In this document: positions 44,661 to 52,970 of the stretch, in pieces | Position numbering within the stretch: position 1 is the stretch's first letter | Layout of the letters: each line of letters opens with the position of its first letter | Origin: Crocinitomicaceae bacterium | Lineage (GTDB): Bacteria; Bacteroidota; Bacteroidia; Flavobacteriales_D; Crocinitomicaceae | DNA: 64,000 nt | NCBI GenBank assembly: GCA_020635955.1 | Contig: JACJYW010000012.1 | Span: 1 to 64,000 of the forward strand | Direction: 5' to 3' | Translations under genes and position numbers: made by a program | Notes under the pieces: generated by a model | What the model was told of the DNA's origin: nothing | The model's input: the letters and a program-made list of their open reading frames with translations, nothing else | Database searches by the model: none

Positions 44661-45157
44661 TCAGACCTGTAGAACATAAAGATATTCCTGAGATCCTCGA
44701 GATCTACAATTACTATATCGAAACAAGTACCGTCACTTTCGAAGAAGAATTACTTGATCTAAAAACCTTTGTTGAACGAATAGAATCGATCACCCAACAA
44801 TACCCCTATTTTGTTTATCTGGAGGATAATAAGGTTGTGGGATATGCATACGCCGGATTATTTAGAACCAGAATTGCTTACCGATTTTCGGTTGAAACAT
44901 CCGTTTATGTACATAAAGACCATTATAAAAAGGGAATTGCGGGTAAACTGTACGAAGTATTGATCAAAGAATTAAAAGATCGTGGAATTCGTTCTGCTAT
45001 TGGTGGAATTACCTTGCCAAATGACGCCAGTGTGGCACTACATGAAAAATTAGGTTTCAAAAAAGCCGGACACTTCAAAGAAGTCGGGTTTAAATTCGAT
45101 CAATGGCTGGATGTTGGTTTTTGGCAATTAATGCTTATTGATCAAAAGGGCGAATAA
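44657..45157 (+). CDS. GNAT N-acetyltransferase (phosphinothricin acetyltransferase-like)
   Basis: The 166-residue protein has the GNAT fold: VIRPVEHKDIPEILEIYNYY, then FVYLEDNKVVGYAYAGLFR. The acetyl-CoA motif A is SVYVHKDHYKKGIAGKLYEVL (Q/R-x-x-G-x-G/A type), and the end is GITLPNDASVALHEKLGFKKAGHF. The order matches phosphinothricin/methionine sulfoximine acetyltransferases, although the natural substrate may be any small amine. The start is GTG at 44657, overlapping the preceding stop (GTGA), so it is coupled to the glycosyltransferase. Confidence 0.92.
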   Translation: MIRPVEHKDIPEILEIYNYYIETSTVTFEEELLDLKTFVERIESITQQYPYFVYLEDNKVVGYAYAGLFRTRIAYRFSVETSVYVHKDHYKKGIAGKLYEVLIKELKDRGIRSAIGGITLPNDASVALHEKLGFKKAGHFKEVGFKFDQWLDVGFWQLMLIDQKGE

Positions 45158-45185
45158 GTCACCTCTTGTTTTCATCTGTCTGAAT

Positions 45186-45225
45186 AAAAAAACGCATCCC
45201 TAAGTTGAGATGCGTCTTTCTTTTT
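45186..45225. terminator. Bidirectional intrinsic terminator between convergent genes
   Basis: ACGCATC (45192-45198) pairs with GATGCGT (45209-45215), with an A run on the left and T-rich tract on the right. It can stop the acetyltransferase transcript from one side and the protease transcript from the other. Confidence 0.8.
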
Positions 45226-45243
45226 ATTTACGATTATGTTTAT

Positions 45244-46332
45244 TTACACATTTTCAGCTAATTCCATACCATAAGTATCCGCCATATGATTATCATAATC
45301 ATCTGCCTTTTGGAATAATTCACTAAGTATTTCTTTACCAGTTTCCATGTTCAGATCAGCATCATAAATAATTGTACTCAATACAATATTTTGACGATCT
45401 ACACTAAAACTTAAAGATTCAAGACTATAATTCTCTTTCAGCATGTACTCATACAATTCACCAATATTCTGCTTTGGCAAAGAACCAAGTACAGCATCAC
45501 AGTAGATAAATCTATTTTGAGTATTATGCGTGATCTTGATCATGGCACTACCCTCTTCAATATCCCATGCATTCTTTCCTACTCTCGAAAGTTTAACATC
45601 CTTACCAATTGTCGAAAGAATATCTTCCATTGTTTTGGAAACTCCCTCAGGTTGATAAGGAACAGAGCTGAACTCTGAAAGATCAAACTTATTACCGCAA
45701 TGAGGACAGTATCCATCCTGCAAAGAAGTTTGAGTTATCAAATTAGTACAAGAAGGGCATTTTGAAGCTCTCTCATTCTGAAATGACTCATCATACTCTC
45801 TTAAAATGTTATTCAAAGTGGTAGAAGGCAACGCGAAACCAAGACTTTCTCCATCTCTGTAAATAAAGGTATTTACTCCTACTACCTGACCTGCTTCATT
45901 GATTAACGGACCTCCACTGTTACCTGGATTGATCGCCGCATCCACCTGTATGTAATCTACATTATTGAACTTACGGTCAGATTTAGAAACTATACCTTGT
46001 GTGGCTGTAAATCTCAATCCAAGAGGATGACCAATGGCTATAATACGCTCACCTGCATTCACAGCATTATCAGAGATCACTACATGTCCTGACTCTTCAT
46101 ATCCACTTGGAATACGCAAGAATGCAATATCATTCAACGGATCTGTGTAGACCACCTGAGCCAACGTCTTTTTGAACTTTTCGCCTCTGATCACAACTTC
46201 TTCGCTACCTTGAATTACGTGACGATTTGTAACGATCAGATTTTTGTCTTTTACTATGAATCCTGAACCTGAACCACCAGGAGTATGGATCTGTACAATT
46301 ATATCTTTAAATCCTTCAATTATCTTTTCCAT
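45244..46332 (-). CDS. Cytosolic trypsin-like (HtrA-type) protease with zinc ribbon and YbjN-like tail
   Basis: The N-terminal trypsin-like domain has the full triad: His38 in VTNRHVIQG, Asp68 in PLNDIAFLRI and Ser139 in INPGNSGGP. A normal HtrA has a signal peptide and PDZ domains; this protein has neither. Instead a zinc ribbon (CPSC at 192-195, CPHC at 209-212) is followed by an alpha/beta tail, about 235-350, like YbjN or type III secretion chaperones (LYEYMLKENYSLESLSFSVD, then QKADDYDNHMA). It should act in the cytosol on a folded or bound target. The partner gene begins 8 bases upstream on the same strand and carries a similar tail domain. Confidence 0.85.
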   Translation of the reverse strand: MEKIIEGFKDIIVQIHTPGGSGSGFIVKDKNLIVTNRHVIQGSEEVVIRGEKFKKTLAQVVYTDPLNDIAFLRIPSGYEESGHVVISDNAVNAGERIIAIGHPLGLRFTATQGIVSKSDRKFNNVDYIQVDAAINPGNSGGPLINEAGQVVGVNTFIYRDGESLGFALPSTTLNNILREYDESFQNERASKCPSCTNLITQTSLQDGYCPHCGNKFDLSEFSSVPYQPEGVSKTMEDILSTIGKDVKLSRVGKNAWDIEEGSAMIKITHNTQNRFIYCDAVLGSLPKQNIGELYEYMLKENYSLESLSFSVDRQNIVLSTIIYDADLNMETGKEILSELFQKADDYDNHMADTYGMELAENV

Positions 46333-46340
46333 GATCGTTC

Positions 46341-47684
46341 TTATTTAGTAAGGTTCATTTTATCTAACTCCAACAACATTGAATCAACAAAATTCGCAAT
46401 TGAAGTAAAATTCAATGCTGATGTGTTGAACGCTATTTGAGCATAATCCTTGCGAGCATCTGTGATGATATCATTGATCTCTTTTGAGATCACGCTTCCC
46501 TTCAATGCACCATTTTCGATCAATACCGGTGAAGAACCACACTGAGTATAATACTCCTGATTCATTACACACATGGCAAGGTTAAGTATACGTGTTACCG
46601 GATAAACCATTCCATAATTAAAGTAAGCGTAAGAGATCATATAACTATAGATCGCTTCAACCATTTGAGGATAATTATTATCACGATACCAACCCACTTT
46701 CTCTCTTTCCTGGAACATGAAATCCATCACTGTTTTATGAGCTGCAGGGTTTGCAATAGCAAAGGTGCAATTCACCTGATAGATACCTTCCATTACTTTT
46801 TCTTTTGGAGTATTCAGGATCTTATCATATTCAGCAAGAATATCATTGTTTCTTTCCTGTGTAGTTTTATCATTCTGAGCGAAGAACATTTGCTGAATAC
46901 GCTCCAACGCATCAGTTAATTCTCCTTGAGGAACGATCAGGTAATCGATCTCGTAGGTTAGATTCAACAATAAGTAGGCAATTCCTCCTGACATGAAACT
47001 TTGGTCATGTTTAGCAATCTCTTCCTTCACCTCATTGATCATCTTCACTAAATAATTGTATTTAGCTTCCTGAATAGCATGAGGCCACTGAATAATACTT
47101 TCTGTGTTGATCTCTTTTAAAGAACCAAATTCCTGCACCAAAAGATCATCTTGCTGATCTGCTTTCTTAGATAATTCTTTTAAAGCATCATACAATTTAC
47201 CTGGAGAAGCATCAATTGAATGTGAGCTGAATTTCATCATCACCACATTGTCCTTCAAAGCAAATTTCGAATACCTCAACACATAATTGATGGACATCAA
47301 TTTACGCATAACAGCAATATTCGATTGATCCATTACAACGATCTCCGCTTCAGCATAGAATTTTTGATTATCACCTTTACCTCTGATGATCTTGGATCCC
47401 TGGATCAATTCAAAAGTAACAACGTCTCCCGTTCTTGTGATTGTTACATTGTTCACAGCATCATCCCTCAAATAATTGAGAAACTCTTCATATGAATCAA
47501 CATAGTTCTTCTCTTTGAAACGATCGTTAGCATTCTTCCAATGCTCTAGTTGTTTCTTGTTCTTGTTAATATCGGTATATCGACCAAAGCTGACCATGCT
47601 GCTTTTTGAGATCGGAACCGAAGTGTGGTTATCTACAGTTGCTGATGCATCCTGCCCACTGAAAATTTTCTTAAATAAAGACAT
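46341..47684 (-). CDS. Partner of the cytosolic protease; YbjN-like domain, helical C terminus
   Basis: The 447-residue protein has no signal peptide. Residues ~85-187 repeat the fold of the protease tail: VMRKLMSINYVLRYSKFALKD matches LYEYMLKENYSLESLSFSVD, and LSKKADQQDDLLVQEF matches LFQKADDYDNHMADTYG. Residues ~200-447 are alpha-helical with no recognised family. It lies upstream of the protease on the same transcript, with an 8-base gap. I infer that the two proteins form a complex through the shared domain, and that this protein could recruit or present the substrate. Function otherwise unknown. Confidence 0.7.
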   Translation of the reverse strand: MSLFKKIFSGQDASATVDNHTSVPISKSSMVSFGRYTDINKNKKQLEHWKNANDRFKEKNYVDSYEEFLNYLRDDAVNNVTITRTGDVVTFELIQGSKIIRGKGDNQKFYAEAEIVVMDQSNIAVMRKLMSINYVLRYSKFALKDNVVMMKFSSHSIDASPGKLYDALKELSKKADQQDDLLVQEFGSLKEINTESIIQWPHAIQEAKYNYLVKMINEVKEEIAKHDQSFMSGGIAYLLLNLTYEIDYLIVPQGELTDALERIQQMFFAQNDKTTQERNNDILAEYDKILNTPKEKVMEGIYQVNCTFAIANPAAHKTVMDFMFQEREKVGWYRDNNYPQMVEAIYSYMISYAYFNYGMVYPVTRILNLAMCVMNQEYYTQCGSSPVLIENGALKGSVISKEINDIITDARKDYAQIAFNTSALNFTSIANFVDSMLLELDKMNLTK

Positions 47685-47857
47685 ATCGGTTATTAAAATT
47701 AGGGATATGAAATATAGTAAATCTTTCTACCAATTTCACTATTAAGGAGATAAATCTTTATTTTTTTTCTACTAAATCGATTGCGTTAAAATCGACAGAT
47801 ATTGAACCTCTTCCCTATTTATTATCGTTCTTACTTTAATCCTAGTATATTTAGCGC

Positions 47858-50800
47858 GTGAAACGCCTGTTATCCATAGTCTTAGTTTTGTTTCCGATCT
47901 TATTATCGGCTCAGCAATTCTATTTTAAGAAATACTCCCTTGAAGAGGGCTTAAGCCGATCAGGTGTATTTCACATCATGCAGGATAAAGCAGGATTTTT
48001 ATGGATTGCAACAGAAGGTGGAGGCGTTTGTAAATTTGACGGTCGAAAATTCACCATTTATACACGTCAAAATGGATTGGCTTCAGAGAATGTAGAGGTC
48101 ATTTTCCAGGATGATCGTGAAGTAATTTGGTTTGGTACTTATGAAGGTCTATCCTATTTTGATGGTAGATCATTTCATACCCTTACAATTGAGGATGGCC
48201 TCGCAGATGATTACATCAAATCTATTACTCAGGATTCAAAAGGTAACATTTGGGTTTGTACCAGTAAGGGGATCTCTATCATTGACCCGGATGAAAAAGG
48301 TATATCCGGAGAGTTTAAATTCAGCTTCAATTTACCTCAAACAAAAGTCAGATCAGTTTTGGCTCAGGGAGACATTGTCTGGATAGGAACAGACCGTGGA
48401 ATAGTGAAATATCAAAATGAACAGATCATTCAATATACTGAAGAAGATGGACTGCGTAACGAATTAGTGCTTTGTATGTTCGTTGATTCCAAAGAAAACC
48501 TGTGGGTAGGAACACAAGGTGGATTAAGTAAGTTTCATGGCGATTCCATTGAAAACTGGGACATCATGGATGGACTATTGCATAATAGAGTTCGATCTAT
48601 AACTGAAGATCGTTATGGCAAGATCTGGATTGGAACCACAAGCGGGATAAGTATTTTTGATGGTAAAGAATTCCAATCGATCACTGAAGAAAACGGCCTG
48701 TCAAACGAACGTATCAGGTATTTAACCAGTGATAGTTTTCATAATGTTTGGGTCGGAACCTTTTTTGGTGGGGTGATGCGCTTTAATCACCAGGATTTTA
48801 TTTCTTACACACCTCAAGAAGGATTAGTTTCAAATCAGATATTGGCCATTAATGAAGATGCTGAAGGAAATATTATTGTCGGTACTTATGATGGTGTATC
48901 TACTTTACAGATAATGAATGGACGCCTTGAGGGATCCTCACCGGTTGATCTTCAAAATGGTCTGTATACAAATTCGGTACGCGCAGTTTTTAAAGATGAA
49001 TTGAATAGATATTGGTACGGAACAAACCGTGGATTGAGTGTAGTTACTGAAGATCAGATCATTCAGATCAATGAGGCAAACGGCATGAAAAATACAGAAG
49101 TAACTGTCATTAAAAAATTCAACCGCAAATACTGGATTGGTACCAGAAGAGGCATTGCAATAATTGAGGACGACATTCTTATTGACTCGCTTCAGGTTGA
49201 ATTTATTGATCAGGAAAGTGGCATTGCTGGCGAAGAGGTTTCTAATATAGTTCAGGATCCAAAAGGCAGGATCTGGGTCTCATTTGCAGATGGTAAAATT
49301 TCACTCTTTGAAAAAGATAAATTCATTAATCCGGTATTTCCGGGTCACACCAGTGAAATACTTTCTATGAGTCTGGATAGCTCCGGCCGTGTATGGTTAG
49401 GCACAAATGGAAGCGGAATTTACTATGGAAATTATATTGAAGAAACACAAAAATTTGATTTGAAGCACATTACCACATCTGAAGGTTTGGTTTCAAATAC
49501 TATCTATTCTATACTTATTCTTAAAAACACCATTTGGACCGGTCATGAGAATGGGCTGAATCTTTTGACCCTGGATGCTGACAGTATTTCAAGTATCAAA
49601 TCTTTTGGTAGCGAAGACGGATTTTTTGGAATGCAAAACAATCAAAATTCCTCCTTTGTTGACTCTAAAGGTAATTTGTGGTTTGGAACTGTTGACGGCT
49701 TGTTTTGCTTGAAAAACACGGAGATCAAACAATTCACAGATGGAACACCTTCTATAAATTACATCAGTTCAGTGCGTATAGACGGTGAATCCATTAACTG
49801 GGATGAATCTGAATGGTGTTCAGGAACATCCGGAGCTTATAATTTGCCAGATAATTTGGTGCTTCCATACAATGAAAACAATGTTTCCTTTGAGTTTATA
49901 GGATTGAATTTTGTATCCCCAAAAAAGATCAAATACAGTTGGAAATTAGAGGGATTTGATGAAAACTGGTGTGCACCAACCTCCAAGAATTTCGCTACTT
50001 ACACCAACCTTCCTCCCGGTACATATTCCTTTTTATTGAGATCTTCAAATGAGCATGGCGTAATATCAGGCGAAAAGATCAGTTTTGAATTTACCATTGA
50101 GAAACCTTTTTGGTCAACCTGGGCTTTCAGGATCACCGCCGGTATTTTAGCTGCCCTGTTAATTTGGGGTATTATGCGATTGAGGACGCGCCAATTACTG
50201 CGTCAAAGAAAAGCACTTGAAAATGTTATTCAGGAAAGAACAAAAGAGATCCGACAGCAGAAAGATGAATTAGCCATCAAAAATAAAGAAGTAACTGATT
50301 CCATTCAGTATTCAAAGCGAATCCAGGGCTCTATCCTTCCCGGAAAAGAAAAACTGAGATCTCTACTTGAAAAACACTTCATTTTATTTAAACCGAAAGA
50401 TATTGTATCAGGAGACTTTTACTGGGCGGAGAAGAATCATGTAAATCCAAACATTAGATATTTTGCTGCTGCAGACTGCACAGGTCATGGAGTACCTGGT
50501 GCCATGGTATCCTTAATTGGAACACGTGCTCTATCTGCTTCAGTACATGAAGCAAAATTGATGGACACCAATGATATTTTAGATGCTACCAAAAGAATCG
50601 TTGTTGAAGCTTTTACTGATGCTGAATCTGGTGAGATCATCAAAGATGGAATGGATATAGCACTTTGCGCATTGGATTATTCAAATTCAAATAATGTTCG
50701 ATTCCAGTTCTCAGGGGCTCAAAATCCGGTTTGGATCGTTAGACCTGCAGCTGATACGAATATTGAAATGAATGGCTCTGAAGTTCTTCCAGACATCATT

Positions 50801-51118
50801 GAAAACGGATTTAAACTCTATGAATTGAAGGGTGATAAACAGCCTATTGGATATTTTGAGGATAGTCAACCTTTCCACCGATATGAAGGATACCTGAAAC
50901 CTGGTGACAGAATATATGTATTCACTGATGGTTTTGCTGATCAATTTGGAGGAGACAAGGGTAAAAAATTCAAATACAAAACCCTCAAACAACTGATCCT
51001 TTCAGCACAAAAATCGGCAATCTCAGAACAAAAAAGCATTTGCAATAGTGCCTTCTACGATTGGAAAGGAGACATTGAACAGGTGGATGACATCTGTTTG
51101 ATTGGAGTTGAAGTGTAG
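47858..51118 (+). CDS. Propeller/Y_Y_Y sensor with PP2C-type phosphatase output
   Basis: The 1086-residue protein starts at GTG with a signal peptide (RLLSIVLVLFPILLSAQ). Two-component-regulator propeller repeats follow over residues 20-620 (IWFGTYEGLSYFDGRSF, IWIGTTSGISIFDGKEF, VWLGTNGSGIYYG). A Y_Y_Y domain lies near 675-745 (YSWKLEGFDENWCAPTS, TNLPPGTYSFLLRSSN). A membrane helix near 752-772 and a coiled segment come next. The C terminus is a SpoIIE/PP2C phosphatase (about 830-1086) with FKPKDIVSGDFYWAEK, AADCTGHGVPGAMVSLIG and DRIYVFTDGFADQFGG. It replaces a kinase module with a phosphatase, so it should switch a protein partner off in response to an external signal. Confidence 0.9.
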   Translation: MKRLLSIVLVLFPILLSAQQFYFKKYSLEEGLSRSGVFHIMQDKAGFLWIATEGGGVCKFDGRKFTIYTRQNGLASENVEVIFQDDREVIWFGTYEGLSYFDGRSFHTLTIEDGLADDYIKSITQDSKGNIWVCTSKGISIIDPDEKGISGEFKFSFNLPQTKVRSVLAQGDIVWIGTDRGIVKYQNEQIIQYTEEDGLRNELVLCMFVDSKENLWVGTQGGLSKFHGDSIENWDIMDGLLHNRVRSITEDRYGKIWIGTTSGISIFDGKEFQSITEENGLSNERIRYLTSDSFHNVWVGTFFGGVMRFNHQDFISYTPQEGLVSNQILAINEDAEGNIIVGTYDGVSTLQIMNGRLEGSSPVDLQNGLYTNSVRAVFKDELNRYWYGTNRGLSVVTEDQIIQINEANGMKNTEVTVIKKFNRKYWIGTRRGIAIIEDDILIDSLQVEFIDQESGIAGEEVSNIVQDPKGRIWVSFADGKISLFEKDKFINPVFPGHTSEILSMSLDSSGRVWLGTNGSGIYYGNYIEETQKFDLKHITTSEGLVSNTIYSILILKNTIWTGHENGLNLLTLDADSISSIKSFGSEDGFFGMQNNQNSSFVDSKGNLWFGTVDGLFCLKNTEIKQFTDGTPSINYISSVRIDGESINWDESEWCSGTSGAYNLPDNLVLPYNENNVSFEFIGLNFVSPKKIKYSWKLEGFDENWCAPTSKNFATYTNLPPGTYSFLLRSSNEHGVISGEKISFEFTIEKPFWSTWAFRITAGILAALLIWGIMRLRTRQLLRQRKALENVIQERTKEIRQQKDELAIKNKEVTDSIQYSKRIQGSILPGKEKLRSLLEKHFILFKPKDIVSGDFYWAEKNHVNPNIRYFAAADCTGHGVPGAMVSLIGTRALSASVHEAKLMDTNDILDATKRIVVEAFTDAESGEIIKDGMDIALCALDYSNSNNVRFQFSGAQNPVWIVRPAADTNIEMNGSEVLPDIIENGFKLYELKGDKQPIGYFEDSQPFHRYEGYLKPGDRIYVFTDGFADQFGGDKGKKFKYKTLKQLILSAQKSAISEQKSICNSAFYDWKGDIEQVDDICLIGVEV

Positions 51119-51688
51119 TTATTTGGCTAGAATAACAAATCCGTTCAGATGAGCAGTTGTATTATCTTCTCGAATATAGCTCACAAACCATAAATACATG
51201 CCGCTTTGTAGTGCTTCTCCTGTATCTTGATGTCTACCATCCCAACAAGGAGGGTATAAAGAAGTTTCATCATAGATGATTTTACCATCTCTTTTACAAA
51301 TGGTAAGCCTAATTCCATTCGTTGGTTTACCATACAGTATCACACAAAGGTTTTCATTATAGTTATCACCATTAGGTGAGAAAAAATTAGGCATGTAACA
51401 ATAATAATCACATTGATAAGGATCCATCCATATGGATGTGCTGAGAGTATCATTATTTGTGTAAAGAATAACTGTATCACCTGCTTCTGGAAAAAAGGTG
51501 AGATAAGATTGTGTGGACAGAATAGAATCAGGATCTGACTTCAGCGCCCATGCATAGGACGTGGAACCTCCCGCATACAATGTGAGTTCATCTCCGGGAC
51601 AAACCAATTCATGAGGCAATAAATAGGCATTTTGAGAAAAAATCGTTGAATGCGTAATAAGTGCGACTAGAAAGTAAAGCTTTTTCAT
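51119..51688 (-). CDS. Small T9SS cargo protein with type B C-terminal domain
   Basis: The 189-residue protein has a signal peptide (YFLVALITHSTIFSQ) and a short Ig-like part (CPGDELTLYAGGSTSYAW). A type B T9SS C-terminal domain follows: MPNFFSPNGDNYNENLCVI, LTICKRDGKIIYDE, GMYLWFVSYIRED and FVILAK at the end. Proteins of this size are unusual, as the type B domain normally closes long adhesins; it may be a reduced member. The stop abuts the stop of the phosphatase gene. Confidence 0.8.
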   Translation of the reverse strand: MKKLYFLVALITHSTIFSQNAYLLPHELVCPGDELTLYAGGSTSYAWALKSDPDSILSTQSYLTFFPEAGDTVILYTNNDTLSTSIWMDPYQCDYYCYMPNFFSPNGDNYNENLCVILYGKPTNGIRLTICKRDGKIIYDETSLYPPCWDGRHQDTGEALQSGMYLWFVSYIREDNTTAHLNGFVILAK

Positions 51689-51733
51689 TTGGGTCCTTTA
51701 TTGTGAAACAAGAACCCCCTGACAAAAGTTACA

Positions 51734-52687
51734 CTAAGGCTTTACCCTAATAACCTGACCGATTTGAAGAATGTCTGTTTCCTTCATATTGTTCAGGTGT
51801 AGTAATTTGGCTGTTGTAGTACCGTATTTAAGCGCAATTCCGTACAAAGTATCACCACTTCTTACTTTATGTGTTCTGGCATCTGAATCAACAGTATATG
51901 TTGAAGAACCTCCACCCGTATTATCACCTGATCCAGCATATTTTGATGACCCAGGTCTAAAAATCCCTTTATGAACTAAAAGATTGGCGTCTACATACTG
52001 ATCTTCAAAATTGAATAAGTGTTCAGGATTGATTGGGTTATCATAGAATCTAACCTCAAAATGTAAGTGATCTCCTGTTGATCTACCAGTATTACCACCT
52101 AAAGCTATTGGTTCACCCGCCTTCACTTCCTGGTTAGGAGCTACCAGCAATTTCTCACAATGGGCATAATAGGTTTCCAAACCATTATAATGTCTAATGA
52201 TCACCAAATTCCCAAAACCTTTCTCGTGAAGTTGTGCATAACGTACCTTACCATCAAATGCAGCTACAATAGTATCTCCGGTTACCAGGTCAATATCGAT
52301 TCCATTATGGTTTCTTCCCTTTCTATATCCAAATCTGGAAGTTACTCTACCATGAAAAGGAATAGCGTATCCACTATGAAGTGTATCAATTGTGCACAAC
52401 CAAATGGTATCTCCCATATTCTCTACTTCATTCGTAGTACAGGTAATGGTAACATCTGTTTTCCAGAATTGTTGAAATAACATTGTTGTATCATTGGCAA
52501 CAACATCTTCTATTCCAGGACATAACACACCATCAAAGTCTCTGTCAGACTCATACTCCCAGGTACGATTGGCATAAATGAACATTTTACCCTCAGGTGT
52601 ATCTAGAGTATCAATTGGAACTCCTGGTTGGGAAAATCCAGTAAATCCTGAAACTAAAAACAATGATATACTCAGCAGTTTTTTCAT
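51734..52687 (-). CDS. M23 metallopeptidase with LysM domain
   Basis: The 317-residue protein has a signal peptide (LSISLFLVSGFTGFSQ). The M23 domain (about 110-225) has the zinc ligands in RNHNGIDIDL (His127, Asp131) and DHLHFEV (His207, His209). A C-terminal LysM lies near 272-316 (THKVRSGDTLYGIALKYGTT). It should cut peptidoglycan cross-links in the periplasm, with LysM holding it to glycan. A TATTTTTG box lies on the minus strand at 52711-52718, 23 bases before the start. Confidence 0.95.
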   Translation of the reverse strand: MKKLLSISLFLVSGFTGFSQPGVPIDTLDTPEGKMFIYANRTWEYESDRDFDGVLCPGIEDVVANDTTMLFQQFWKTDVTITCTTNEVENMGDTIWLCTIDTLHSGYAIPFHGRVTSRFGYRKGRNHNGIDIDLVTGDTIVAAFDGKVRYAQLHEKGFGNLVIIRHYNGLETYYAHCEKLLVAPNQEVKAGEPIALGGNTGRSTGDHLHFEVRFYDNPINPEHLFNFEDQYVDANLLVHKGIFRPGSSKYAGSGDNTGGGSSTYTVDSDARTHKVRSGDTLYGIALKYGTTTAKLLHLNNMKETDILQIGQVIRVKP

Positions 52688-52710
52688 GCTTATTTTTTCA
52701 TGGTTCGGTG

Positions 52711-52718
52711 CAAAAATA
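52711..52718 (-). promoter_or_regulatory. -7 element (TATTTTTG) of the M23 gene
   Basis: On the minus strand TATTTTTG matches TAnnTTTG and lies 23 bases before the ATG at 52687. No clear -33 TTG. Confidence 0.35.
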
Positions 52719-52846
52719 CCTTTTTTATCATAATCTGTATTAAAAACGAATTTGACTTGCCAACAATTAACCGTTATTAACAGCTAAAATTCTCCACTTA
52801 AATCAAAAAAATGCAGTATTTGAAATTAATTGTGGCCTACTTGTGA

Positions 52847-52875
52847 TTGTAATTATCAAAGTCTCCGTACCTTTG
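52847..52875 (+). promoter_or_regulatory. Promoter of the DEAD-box helicase gene
   Basis: TTG (52847-52849), 18 bases, then TACCTTTG (52868-52875) matches the Bacteroidota -33/-7 pattern. The ATG is at 52971, leaving a leader of about 90 bases, which is longer than for the other genes here. Long leaders are common for cold-shock-regulated helicase mRNAs, but nothing specific is visible in it. Confidence 0.6.
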
Positions 52876-52970
52876 CGCAAAATTTTGTCGCTTGTCGCGT
52901 TTCGATTCAGTCGTATTATATGTGTTGAGAGGATTGAGATGGGACGATTGGGAAAGAACTTAACACAATT

